Positions 8,952 to 16,262 of a stretch of 47,407 nucleotides of DNA are shown one piece after another. The DNA is from CAG-390 sp045546615. Lineage in GTDB: Bacteria; Bacillota; Clostridia; Oscillospirales; CAG-272. The position numbers were made by a program, and so were the translations under genes. The stretch lies in assembly GCA_045546615.1 (NCBI GenBank), contig JAZQDD010000025.1:1-47407 (forward strand), written 5' to 3'. Under the pieces are notes generated by a model. The model was not told the origin of the DNA, did no database searches, and saw only the letters and a list, made by a program, of their open reading frames with translations. How positions within the stretch are numbered: position 1 is the stretch's first letter; the number at the start of each line of letters is the position of its first letter.

Positions 8952-8980
8952 ATTATAGCACTATTGCGCACTTTTGTCGA
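8952..8980 (-). promoter_or_regulatory. promoter of the XRE regulator/MutS-ABC operon
   Basis: On the minus strand a -35 TCGACA (8980-8975) and a consensus -10 TATAAT (8957-8952) are spaced 17 bp apart. The predicted start lies near 8945, giving a ~15-nt leader to the GTG at 8929. Confidence 0.7.
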
Positions 8981-8987
8981 GCAATAG
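8961..8987. promoter_or_regulatory. inverted-repeat operator over the -35 box
   Basis: CTATTGC (8961-8967) and GCAATAG (8981-8987) form a perfect 7-bp inverted repeat with a 13-bp spacer. The spacer contains the -35 hexamer of the regulator promoter, a classical position for a repressor. The natural candidate is the XRE protein encoded just downstream. Confidence 0.55.
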
Positions 8988-9036
8988 TTAGTTGCCTTTC
9001 AAATTCAACATCAATTGGAGGTATTTGCTGAATTTG

Positions 9037-9065
9037 TTGCTAACATGCAAAAAATGTGATATAAT
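9037..9065 (+). promoter_or_regulatory. promoter of the ATPase/HNH pair
   Basis: A -35 TTGCTA (9037-9042), 17-bp spacer and -10 TATAAT (9060-9065), preceded by TGTGA to give an extended -10. Transcription would start near 9072, about 30 nt before the ATG. Confidence 0.7.
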
Positions 9066-9101
9066 AAAACAAAAAAATTAATACGGGATAGAGGTTAAAA
9101 T

Positions 9102-10577
9102 ATGATTTTAATTAAGCTAATTAATAAAACGTGGCCACCGCAAAGTGGTCAGTACAAAAACGCGTTGGTTCTTCATTACGATAATTGGAATGATTATGGA
9201 CATCAAACCAGTTTTGGAATGAGTTTCTGTAATGAATACGGACAAGTGTTTGAAGTCGGCTCAGTCAAAATCCTCCATATTGAAGATGACGAGGAGGAGG
9301 CTTACACATTACATACGAAAAATATCATTGGCTCACAAGTTGAGAGCTTGGATAGCACATTCTGCTCTCTTGGGCAGGATCTATCATATTATAAAAACTT
9401 ACAAAAATTTCTCCCTGACGAATACCAAAATGTTCTTTCAAGGATGAATGACATTGCCGTTTTTGATGAAATAAAAGATCGAGTTTGGGACTGCACAGGG
9501 GTCCACTCTTCGCTACTTCGTTTCAGTTCAGCCGAGAAAGCACTTAAAGAAGCAAAGGAAGTGCTTGGATTGTTACATGTAGAAGAAAAGAATTTGTCAT
9601 TCGATTACTTGGCCAGCGTTCCTTATGATCCCGAGCCAATTAAAATCTCTTTTGACTTTAAGCCAAATCCTTCGCTACCTTGCCGCTTGAATGTCATCAT
9701 TGGGAAAAACGGAACCGGCAAAACGCAAATTCTTACTCAGCTAGCGAATTCTCTAAGCGGTTATACAGACGAATTAGAAAATTCTGTATTTCCTAACGGT
9801 CGCCCTGCATTCGACAAGATAATGTCAATTTCTTACAGCGCATTTGACAGTTTCAAACGACCTAAACATCATAACGCAGATGAAACACGTGTTCTGTTTA
9901 GCTATGTTTATTGCGGAATCCAAAGCGAAAATGGCACTCTTTCCTTGGAGCAACTGCAAAACAATTTAAAAGAGGCATATTCCAAGGTATTAGAAAAAGA
10001 ACGCCATGAAATATGGTTACAAGTTTTGGCAGAACTGCTAGAGCAGGAACACTCCAATGTAATTTCCTTAATTGAGGAAGAACAATTTGATGCGATTAAT
10101 TTAAGCTCTGGACAGCACATTCTGATCTGCACCGTAACAGAACTAATCGCCAATATTGAAAATGAATCTATTATCTTATTCGATGAGCCAGAGATTCATC
10201 TGCATCCTAATGCTATTTCTAATTTATTGCGCATGTTTAATCTGCTTCTTGAGCATTTCAATTCATACGCCATTTTCTCTACACACTCTCCGCTTATTCT
10301 GCAAGAAGTGCCCTCTAGATATATAAATGTATTGGACAGAACCGAAAACCTCTTGACTGTGAGAAAACCTGACATAGAATGCTTTGGTAATAATGTTAGT
10401 GACATTATTTTTGATGCCTTTGATGTTAGCAATAAAGAAAGCAATTATAAAAGCGTTTTATTGGAATTAAGTAAAACAATGTCTTACAATGAAATCCTAA
10501 ATATTTTTTCAAATAGATTAAGCTTCAATGCGCTTATATTCCTAAAGAGTTGCTATTATTCGGAGGAAGATGCGTGA
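9102..10577 (+). CDS. Septu-like (PtuA-type) AAA/ABC ATPase
   Basis: A 491-residue SMC/ABC-like ATPase: Walker A GKNGTGKT (201-208), signature-like LSSGQHILI (334 on), Walker B SIILFDEPEIHLHP (~356-369) and a switch STHSP (393-397). The DEPEIHLHP/THSP pattern is typical of the OLD/PtuA/AbiEii-like group. A ~190-residue N-terminal region precedes the Walker A and has no motif I know; compact PtuA proteins have the Walker A near the start. AGAGG lies 7 nt before the ATG. The stop overlaps the GTG of the HNH nuclease gene, so the two are coupled. I infer a two-component anti-phage system of the Septu type, not proven by sequence alone. Confidence 0.75.
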   Translation: MILIKLINKTWPPQSGQYKNALVLHYDNWNDYGHQTSFGMSFCNEYGQVFEVGSVKILHIEDDEEEAYTLHTKNIIGSQVESLDSTFCSLGQDLSYYKNLQKFLPDEYQNVLSRMNDIAVFDEIKDRVWDCTGVHSSLLRFSSAEKALKEAKEVLGLLHVEEKNLSFDYLASVPYDPEPIKISFDFKPNPSLPCRLNVIIGKNGTGKTQILTQLANSLSGYTDELENSVFPNGRPAFDKIMSISYSAFDSFKRPKHHNADETRVLFSYVYCGIQSENGTLSLEQLQNNLKEAYSKVLEKERHEIWLQVLAELLEQEHSNVISLIEEEQFDAINLSSGQHILICTVTELIANIENESIILFDEPEIHLHPNAISNLLRMFNLLLEHFNSYAIFSTHSPLILQEVPSRYINVLDRTENLLTVRKPDIECFGNNVSDIIFDAFDVSNKESNYKSVLLELSKTMSYNEILNIFSNRLSFNALIFLKSCYYSEEDA

Positions 10578-11389
10578 AAAATCTAACAATGCCGGATGTT
10601 GACAACATTGATTTGTGGAAAAGAATTGTATCTAATAAGCATCTTGATCCTAGACACAGGTTGCTTGCAATTGAGAATAAGGTTCAGAATTGTTATCAAA
10701 CATACATAACGAATAAAGATACTCTTTCAACCATAAAACCGTCACCGGATACTGCAATAATGGGAAATAAAAACGATTTAATCAGTTGCTATGGAGATAA
10801 TGTAAATTTTATTCCAATAAAAAAGAAGTTGCTGTCCTTATCCCGCAAATGCCCATATTGCTGTATCAATCGTCCAAATACACTAGATCATTATTTTGAT
10901 AAGAGCGAGTACCCGGAATTCTCTGTTTTTGTTCCAAATCTTATCCCGTGTTGTTCTGCATGCAACCAAACAAAAAGCACATATGTTTTTGATAGTAATG
11001 GCGAAAGAATATTTCTGCATTACTACTATGATGATATTCCTAATTATCAATTCGTTTTTATACGATTCAACATCGGATCGGATGGTGTTCCTGTTTTTAG
11101 AGCATATCTTGAATTTGAAGAACAAACCCACTTGACCGGTGTAATTGAGAGGCATTTCAGAAAGTTAAGCTTACTTAGCAAGTATGAGGACTGTGTAAAA
11201 GACCGATTGCCTGTACTTCTTTCGCAAATTGATGGGTATAAAAATATGCTATCAACCACTGCCATCAAGGAAATATTGACAGTACAGTATAAAAGCTTTC
11301 TAGAATCAAATGGTGCTAATTATTGGGAAACGTGCTTTTATGAAGGAATATTAAATAGTCCGAGTTTCCTCAATCAATATTTATCATAA
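10574..11389 (+). CDS. Septu-like (PtuB-type) HNH endonuclease
   Basis: A 271-residue HNH nuclease with the core KCPYC (C93, C96), LDHYFDKSEYPEFS (D105-H106), NLIPCCSACN (N122, C127/C130, N131). The two CxxC pairs bind structural zinc, and the His and Asn line the metal-dependent active site. The start is GTG at 10574, with GGAGG 7 nt upstream and a 4-bp overlap (GTGA) with the ATPase stop. The alternative TTG at 10550 is less likely. By analogy with PtuAB the ATPase would control nuclease activity during phage infection. A hairpin at 11427-11468 lies downstream. Confidence 0.75.
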   Translation: MKNLTMPDVDNIDLWKRIVSNKHLDPRHRLLAIENKVQNCYQTYITNKDTLSTIKPSPDTAIMGNKNDLISCYGDNVNFIPIKKKLLSLSRKCPYCCINRPNTLDHYFDKSEYPEFSVFVPNLIPCCSACNQTKSTYVFDSNGERIFLHYYYDDIPNYQFVFIRFNIGSDGVPVFRAYLEFEEQTHLTGVIERHFRKLSLLSKYEDCVKDRLPVLLSQIDGYKNMLSTTAIKEILTVQYKSFLESNGANYWETCFYEGILNSPSFLNQYLS

Positions 11390-11639
11390 GAAAAAGTTGA
11401 AGTAGCATCATAATCATTGCAAAAGAAAAATGCGACAGCAAGGAGTTTTTTCCAAACTGTCGCATTTTGCATACATAATCAAGCAACTTTGACTCTTTTA
11501 GTTGTACATAAGGATTTTTGATATTCATAGTAGTCGACATATCCGAGTGTCCGCGCCAGTCCTGAATCATCTTCATCGGTATTCCCTTTGAGAGTAGCAA
11601 GGACGCACAGGAGTGTCGCAACTCGTGGAAGCGTAGTCT
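11370..11639 (-). pseudogene. tyrosine recombinase C-terminal fragment
   Basis: The frame reads LRFHELRHSCASLLLSKG and then IQDWRGHSDMSTT and YVQLKESKLLDYV. It keeps the HELRH box II (H and R of the active site), the GHSD motif and the nucleophile-region Tyr of phage/ICE integrases. Everything N-terminal of the RFHELRH motif is missing, and the fragment starts about 10 bp after the stop of the LysR gene. No start codon or ribosome binding site is associated with it. It is the matching 3' half of the 5' fragment at 13526-13636, on the same strand. Confidence 0.75.
11427..11468. terminator. bidirectional hairpin terminator
   Basis: A perfect 12-bp stem (11427-11438 with 11457-11468, core TGCGACAG/CTGTCGCA) encloses an 18-nt loop. 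A T-rich run follows on the minus strand (TTTTTCTTTT) and a short T4 on the plus strand. It can end transcripts of the HNH gene and of the recombinase remnant. Confidence 0.7.
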
Positions 11640-11647
11640 AATAACAA

Positions 11648-12514
11648 TTATCTGTATTTCAAATACTCCATGAATTTCTTGGCGGCAATAGAGAGTGCAT
11701 TTTGGCTTCGATAAGCCACGCCTATCCTTCTGAACGCGGGCACATCAAGCTCTTTCGCCACAACTCTGTACGGTATTCTGCGCAGTATCAGCTCGGGAAG
11801 AATAGCAATTCCGAGACCTCCCTCGACCATTGACATCACCGCATAATCATCCCACGTTGTAAAATGCACGTTAGGCGTAATGCCGTTTCTCTCAAAAACC
11901 TCAGAAATTTCAGCTTTCGCACCCTTTTCAAGAAGCATAAAGGGATAATCGCACAATGCCTTTACGGGAAATTTGTCCTTATCGACAAGTGCGTGATCCT
12001 CGGGTATAACCACGAGTAGCTTATCTTCCTCCAAGAATACCGTTTCAAACTCATCGACAGTGGGCAGACGGAGAAAGCCGAGATCAACGCGCCCTATTTT
12101 GATCCATTCCTCTATCTCGGTGTAATCGCCGAGTAAAAGTTCATAGTCGATATTGGGATAGTCCTTTTGAAATTCCTTGATGATATTCGGCAGCCAATGC
12201 GTTGCCACGCTTGAAAATGTACCGATGCGGATAAGCCCCGATTGCAGTCCGTTGATCTCGTCAATCTGCTCCTGCAAGCGCTCAAACTCTCGGCATACGC
12301 TTTGCGCGATTGGCAATATCTTCATTCCGTCCGAGGTCAACTTCACGCCTGTGCGGTTGCGCTCCAAGAGCGTCACGTTCCATTCCTTTTCCAAGTCGTT
12401 TATCATACGGCTTACCGCCGATTGTGAATAATTGAGTATCTCTGCTGCCTTCGTAAAGCTGCCATACTCCACGGTCTTGATAAACGCCATATATTTCTGT
12501 ACGTTTGTGTCCAT
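11648..12514 (-). CDS. LysR-family transcriptional regulator
   Basis: A 288-residue LysR regulator. It has an N-terminal winged HTH (YMAFIKTVEYGSFTKAAEIL then NYSQSAVSRMINDLEKEW) and a two-lobed effector domain from ~90 (IRIGTFSSVATHWLPNIIKE onward). The ATG at 12514 has AAAGGA 6 nt upstream and replaces a much longer open frame that would extend over the promoter region. It is divergent from the EamA transporter gene, the usual arrangement when a LysR protein controls its neighbour. A palindrome with the LysR T-N11-A form lies between the two genes. Confidence 0.9.
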   Translation of the reverse strand: MDTNVQKYMAFIKTVEYGSFTKAAEILNYSQSAVSRMINDLEKEWNVTLLERNRTGVKLTSDGMKILPIAQSVCREFERLQEQIDEINGLQSGLIRIGTFSSVATHWLPNIIKEFQKDYPNIDYELLLGDYTEIEEWIKIGRVDLGFLRLPTVDEFETVFLEEDKLLVVIPEDHALVDKDKFPVKALCDYPFMLLEKGAKAEISEVFERNGITPNVHFTTWDDYAVMSMVEGGLGIAILPELILRRIPYRVVAKELDVPAFRRIGVAYRSQNALSIAAKKFMEYLKYR

Positions 12515-12548
12515 TTTCATTCCTTTATCTATGCGTTTTTGTAATACT

Positions 12549-12565
12549 GAATATGAGATATATTC
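12549..12565. promoter_or_regulatory. LysR-box-like palindrome
   Basis: GAATAT-N5-ATATTC in the divergent LysR/EamA intergenic region, a T-N11-A type dyad. It ends just before the -35 box of the transporter promoter, where a LysR activator would bind. Confidence 0.5.
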
Positions 12566-12567
12566 GC

Positions 12568-12596
12568 TTGTGTAATTTATGATAATATGATATACT
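12568..12596 (+). promoter_or_regulatory. promoter of the EamA transporter gene
   Basis: A -35 TTGTGT (12568-12573), 17-bp spacer and -10 TATACT (12591-12596), immediately after the LysR-box-like palindrome. Confidence 0.55.
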
Positions 12597-12626
12597 ATTA
12601 TCACCGAATTGTCAAGAGGTTCTGAA

Positions 12627-13484
12627 ATGAAAGCATCGTATTTGAAATATATCTTTGCGCTGTTGCTGTTTGGCTCAAACGGCATTGTGGCAAGTTTGAT
12701 ATATCTGAGCAGCTACGAGATCGTACTTTTGCGCACGTTGATCGGAAGTTTATTATTAATCGCTATCTTCTTTATCGCAAGGGAGAAGCTGACATTTTAC
12801 AAGTACAAAACGCAAAGCATATTCCTTACCGTATCGGGAATCGCGATGGGAACGAGTTGGATATTCTTGTATGAAGCATACGACGAGATCGGTGTAAGCT
12901 TGGCTTCTCTCGCTTATTACTGCGGACCTGTCATTGTGATGATACTCTCTCCGTTATTGTTCAGAGAAAAGCTCACAAAAATCAAGGTATGCAGCTTTCT
13001 TGTGGTGCTTGTCGGCATTTTCCTCGTCAACGGAACGGCATTCGAGAACGGTGTGAGCGTATGGGGACTTGCCTGCGGTCTGCTCTCGGCGGTATGCTAT
13101 TCGCTGATGGTGATGTTCAACAAGAAGGCGAATGACATCACGGGACTTGAAAACTCGATGCTTCAGCTTTTTATGGCATTTATTACAGTTGCTATCTTTG
13201 TCGGTATCAAGCAAGGCTACCGTATGCAGATCGACACACAGAGTATTATTCCCATACTTGTTTTAGGACTTCTGAATACGGGCATCGGATGCTATTTTTA
13301 TTTCTCGTCTATCGGGAAGCTGCCTGTGCAGACGGTTGCAATATGCGGATATCTTGAACCACTGTCAGCGGTAGTGTTCTCGGTGATCTTCTTGAAAGAA
13401 ACAATGCTACCGATACAAATTATCGGTGCGGTACTTATCATCGGCGGCGCGATGCTCGGTGAATACAGAAAAAGGCAAACATAA
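12627..13484 (+). CDS. EamA/DMT family transporter
   Basis: A 285-residue integral membrane protein with about ten hydrophobic segments arranged as two EamA repeats (first ~5-130, second ~145-280; e.g. LEPLSAVVFSVIFLKE near the end, a hallmark of the family). Members export metabolites or drugs; the substrate here is unknown. The ATG at 12627 has AGAGG 7 nt upstream; the longer TTG start at 12609 is rejected. Likely controlled by the divergent LysR protein. A strong terminator follows directly. Confidence 0.9.
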   Translation: MKASYLKYIFALLLFGSNGIVASLIYLSSYEIVLLRTLIGSLLLIAIFFIAREKLTFYKYKTQSIFLTVSGIAMGTSWIFLYEAYDEIGVSLASLAYYCGPVIVMILSPLLFREKLTKIKVCSFLVVLVGIFLVNGTAFENGVSVWGLACGLLSAVCYSLMVMFNKKANDITGLENSMLQLFMAFITVAIFVGIKQGYRMQIDTQSIIPILVLGLLNTGIGCYFYFSSIGKLPVQTVAICGYLEPLSAVVFSVIFLKETMLPIQIIGAVLIIGGAMLGEYRKRQT

Positions 13485-13489
13485 GTTGG

Positions 13490-13517
13490 GGGCTGACCAA
13501 TGGTCAGCCCTTTCCTT
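13490..13517 (+). terminator. terminator of the EamA gene
   Basis: GGGCTGACC (13490-13498) pairs perfectly with GGTCAGCCC (13502-13510) around a 3-nt loop, followed by TTTCCTT. Confidence 0.75.
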
Positions 13518-13525
13518 ATGCTCTC

Positions 13526-13636
13526 TCACCCCAACGCCTTACTCATGGCCGCGCCGGTGTCTGCTTTCGTTACGGCGTCGTGGCGCAGTTCATGGAAGCG
13601 GATCTTCTTCAGCTTATGATTATTAAGCTTCTGCAA
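13526..13636 (-). pseudogene. tyrosine recombinase internal fragment
   Basis: The minus strand reads LQKLNNHKLKKIRFHELRH and then diverges into DAVTKADTGAAMSKALG and a stop at 13526. The RFHELRH motif is the start of box II of tyrosine recombinases. This fragment supplies sequence up to that motif, while the fragment at 11639-11370 supplies sequence from that motif to the C-terminus. No start codon is visible and it cannot be functional. The stretch 13485-13795 otherwise holds only the EamA terminator and the promoter of the next gene. Confidence 0.6.
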
Positions 13637-13737
13637 TCAGGCATCATTTCGCCTTTTAATAACAGCCACCGTTTGTGTCGAGCAAAATATTCAACCCCAA
13701 GTTGTGCAAAATTCTTTTTTGCTATCCAAATAATATC

Positions 13738-13766
13738 TTTACAGTTGTTTTATTGTATGGTATACT
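13738..13766 (+). promoter_or_regulatory. promoter of the second XRE regulator
   Basis: A -35 TTTACA (13738-13743), 17-bp spacer and -10 TATACT (13761-13766). The start would fall near 13773, about 23 nt before the ATG at 13796. Confidence 0.65.
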
Positions 13767-13795
13767 ATAGGCAAGATGAGAAGGAGGTTGAATCC

Positions 13796-14671
13796 ATGAA
13801 TTTGAATAAAAACATTGCATATTACCGTAAGCTATGCGGATACACACAGGAACAGTTAGCGGAACGGATTGGTGTAACGGCACAATCAGTATCTAAATGG
13901 GAAAATGAACTTTCTAATCCCGATATATCAATCTTACCGGACTTGGCAAAGGCACTTGGAGTTGATATCAATTCGCTTTTTGAAGAAGTTCCCGACGCTC
14001 CGAAGGTAGTTAAGCTATCCGAGCTCCCCAACCTTTGCTACGACGCTCTTATCTCTCTATTTGCTAAAGCTCAATTTACGTTTTATCATGGCGATAAAAA
14101 AATTTTGACCAACGAAAAACTCAATAAACGAATTGAATCATTAAAAACAGATTTTGACTTCCCACTGCCAAAATGCGCATACGCTATAGATGAAGGCAAG
14201 CCCGAACACGGTTCTGTTTTTCTCTCCGACGCCCTTTCCTTCATCGATCGCAGTTACGGTGATTCAGATTCCTCATTGCTTTTTGACCTTGATAAAGCAG
14301 GAGAACTATTATCTGTATTGGGTGATAAAAACGCGCGTAAGGTTTTGAAAGCTATTTATGAAAAATGGATCTCAGAAGGAGAGAATGCAACATCATTTTC
14401 GCCTCAAATGCTTTCAAAAGCCACCTCTTTGACAGAGGATGCGATCAGCAACGCCACCATAAAACTGCGGCACGTAGGACTGCTCGATGAAGTTGAAAAA
14501 ATCCAACGGGACGTTTTTAAGAAAGAATACTGTGCTTTGTACCCAAAGGATTTTATTTTTGTGATCGCTATACTCCGACTTGCCTATGTACACACATCGA
14601 ACATGCCGTGTGTTACTCTTATGTATAGGGATGCTAAAAATCGACTAAATTACGATAGTGACGCAAATTAA
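13796..14671 (+). CDS. XRE-family regulator with C-terminal wHTH-like region
   Basis: A 291-residue protein. The N-terminal XRE domain reads IAYYRKLCGYTQEQLAERIG then VTAQSVSKWENELSNPDISI (residues ~5-60). The C-terminal half (ARKVLKAIYEKWIS, then TEDAISNATIKLRHVGLLDE) resembles an ArsR-type winged helix. The ATG at 13796 has GGAGG 8 nt upstream and a promoter just before it; a longer frame from 13580 runs through the recombinase remnant and is not real. It stands alone; its target is unknown, although the VanZ-like gene is the next gene downstream. Confidence 0.8.
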   Translation: MNLNKNIAYYRKLCGYTQEQLAERIGVTAQSVSKWENELSNPDISILPDLAKALGVDINSLFEEVPDAPKVVKLSELPNLCYDALISLFAKAQFTFYHGDKKILTNEKLNKRIESLKTDFDFPLPKCAYAIDEGKPEHGSVFLSDALSFIDRSYGDSDSSLLFDLDKAGELLSVLGDKNARKVLKAIYEKWISEGENATSFSPQMLSKATSLTEDAISNATIKLRHVGLLDEVEKIQRDVFKKEYCALYPKDFIFVIAILRLAYVHTSNMPCVTLMYRDAKNRLNYDSDAN

Positions 14672-14705
14672 CTTATACGAAGCCCCCTTTTGGCTCAAAT
14701 TACAC

Positions 14706-14733
14706 TTGATTTTTCCTTAAAATGTGCTATAAT
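14706..14733 (+). promoter_or_regulatory. promoter of the VanZ leader
   Basis: A -35 TTGATT (14706-14711), 16-bp spacer and extended -10 TGTGCTATAAT ending at 14733. Transcription would begin near 14740 and run through the hairpin at 14840-14874. Confidence 0.65.
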
Positions 14734-14839
14734 GACAATATCCGAATATTCACAAGGTCAGCGCAGTACTCTCGTTTGTATCCTTTGTTGTGCTATTTGC
14801 ACATAAAGCGCTCAAAAACAAATAAGAGATAAAGCCGTA

Positions 14840-14874
14840 AAAAGCAAACGCCCACTCACGGGGCGTTTGCTTTT
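14840..14874 (+). terminator. strong hairpin terminator in the VanZ leader
   Basis: A perfect 14-bp stem (14840-14853 with 14861-14874, core GCAAACGCCC/GGGCGTTTGC) with a 7-nt loop; the right arm ends in TTTT. It sits between the promoter at 14706 and the VanZ-like gene at 14907, so transcription must read through it to reach that gene. This fits an attenuator. It could instead end a short RNA of ~130 nt (14740-14874). Confidence 0.75.
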
Positions 14875-14906
14875 ATCATCGAGTTATATGGGGAGGAAAC
14901 CAAAAA

Positions 14907-15545
14907 ATGATTGCGATATCATACGGAACTATGTTTGCTATTATAAGCGTGATGTGGTGCATTGTCAGAGCGCTCACGTGGGCAAAAAACAAGCGCGCAA
15001 GTTGGCGGCGCGAATTACAGCTACTACTTGTGTATATATGCATAGTTGTAATTCTGAGATTTACGTTCTGCCCTTTCGGGAAAGTGAACGGACAAATACA
15101 GCCTTTGCTTTTTGACGCAGAAAAAATATTGCCGTTCAGGATAAATCTGCTCCCATTCGTTCATCTGTTTGATTACGAGATAATGAGCGAAGCCGTATTA
15201 AACCTTGTGGGCAACACCTTGATGTTCGTTCCCGTGGGAATCGTTTATCCCATCGTATATAAAAAGCTGGACACGCACGCGAAAGCGATAGCCGCGGGCG
15301 CAGGATTTTCGCTGACTATTGAGATATTACAGCTTCCGTTTTTCGACAGAGTAAGCGACGTTGATGATTTGATTCTGAATTCATTGGGATACGTTCTCGG
15401 CTATTTAATATATCTTGGAGTAAAGCGTATAATAGACCAAAAGGGGCTGTCTCATTTAGCGCAGAACAAAAATACAAAAATAAGTGAAGAAAAAAAGACC
15501 GTTTTTTTCGTCCAAAAGGATGAAGAAAGCGATCTTTTTAGGTAG
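14907..15545 (+). CDS. VanZ-like membrane protein
   Basis: A 212-residue membrane protein with about four to five hydrophobic segments and the VanZ-family pattern: NLVGNTLMFVPVGIVYP, then EILQLPFFDRVSDVDDLILN with conserved acidic residues. VanZ itself confers low-level teicoplanin resistance; the role of most homologues is unknown. GGAGG lies 10 nt before the ATG. The last ~35 residues (from KGLSHLAQNK, about 15440) are encoded by a MITE-like insertion. The native C-terminus was therefore replaced after the last membrane helix, probably with little effect on the fold. Expression may be controlled by the leader terminator upstream. Confidence 0.8.
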   Translation: MIAISYGTMFAIISVMWCIVRALTWAKNKRASWRRELQLLLVYICIVVILRFTFCPFGKVNGQIQPLLFDAEKILPFRINLLPFVHLFDYEIMSEAVLNLVGNTLMFVPVGIVYPIVYKKLDTHAKAIAAGAGFSLTIEILQLPFFDRVSDVDDLILNSLGYVLGYLIYLGVKRIIDQKGLSHLAQNKNTKISEEKKTVFFVQKDEESDLFR

Positions 15546-15617
15546 AAATCCTCACGGATTTCGATTTTTATACGTATTTTTTAGCCGCGATTTTGCATCT
15601 AACTGAGACAGCCCTTT
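15441..15617. mobile_element. MITE-like element with terminal inverted repeats
   Basis: A ~177-bp element bounded by AAGGGGCTGTCTCATTTAG (15441-15459) and its near-perfect inverse at 15599-15617 (17 of 19 matches). The GGGGCTGTCTCA end resembles those of IS1182-type insertion sequences. No transposase is inside. The interior holds two small hairpins, one around TTTCGTCC/GGATGAA and one GAAATCC/GGATTTC near 15545-15562. A target-site duplication was not clear. The left half is translated as the tail of the VanZ-like protein. Confidence 0.65.
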
Positions 15618-15636
15618 TTCTCTGCCGATTGCGGCT

Positions 15637-16239
15637 TTATTTCTCGTCAGTATCCACCAACACGGCTCTGCAGGGGGAGCCGTCGGCGCCCGATAGATTA
15701 AGTGGCGCGGCGTTCAAGAAATAAACGCCCTCGGGGACTTCTGCCAAGCGAATGCCTTCAAGCAAAACGACATCCGCGGACAAAAGTATGCGGTGGACTT
15801 CCATGGGTGCATCATGCGGCCCTACGGTCTGCGATTCGTTGCCCAGAAGCAAGATCTTCGCCGCTGCAAATACCCTTGCGGCTTCGACAGAAACCTCTGC
15901 GTCCCCCTTAATAAGAATACGATTTGCCGATTCTGAGTTCTGTTTTTTCGCTTTTTCAATGATTTCCAAAGCATCATCCCGCGAGACTTCACCACGATGC
16001 TCCGCGACGTAAGCCATCCCCACAAACGACTCGAGCTCTATGGCATCTACCGTTTTTCCGTCCTTAATAAAATGGAACGGCGCATCTATATGTGTGCCGT
16101 TATGAGCGCACATACTGAATTCGGTCAGATTATATAGGTCGCCCTTCCCCATCGAGCTGATCACCGTTTTCTTCGGCGTTGGGTCGTCGGGATATACTTC
16201 GCAACCGAAAACTTCTTGGGAAATATCGTAGATCTTCAT
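15637..16239 (-). CDS. cyclase-family metal-dependent hydrolase (kynurenine formamidase-like)
   Basis: A 200-residue protein of the cyclase/arylformamidase family with the signature HNGTHIDAPFHF (metal-binding His and Asp), an N-terminal IYDISQEV strand and a C-terminal LNAAPLNLSGADGSPCRAVL segment. Members hydrolyse amide or lactone bonds using bound metal; the substrate cannot be assigned, and no other kynurenine-pathway genes are nearby. The ATG at 16239 has GGAG 9 nt upstream. It follows the GrpB gene by 23 nt on the same strand and is probably co-transcribed with it. Confidence 0.85.
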   Translation of the reverse strand: MKIYDISQEVFGCEVYPDDPTPKKTVISSMGKGDLYNLTEFSMCAHNGTHIDAPFHFIKDGKTVDAIELESFVGMAYVAEHRGEVSRDDALEIIEKAKKQNSESANRILIKGDAEVSVEAARVFAAAKILLLGNESQTVGPHDAPMEVHRILLSADVVLLEGIRLAEVPEGVYFLNAAPLNLSGADGSPCRAVLVDTDEK

Positions 16240-16262
16240 CAACTTTTCTCCGATACAAAATC

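Noticed and set aside
9102..11389. Retron with PtuAB effector
   Set aside because: No reverse transcriptase or msr/msd-like region lies next to the ATPase/HNH pair.
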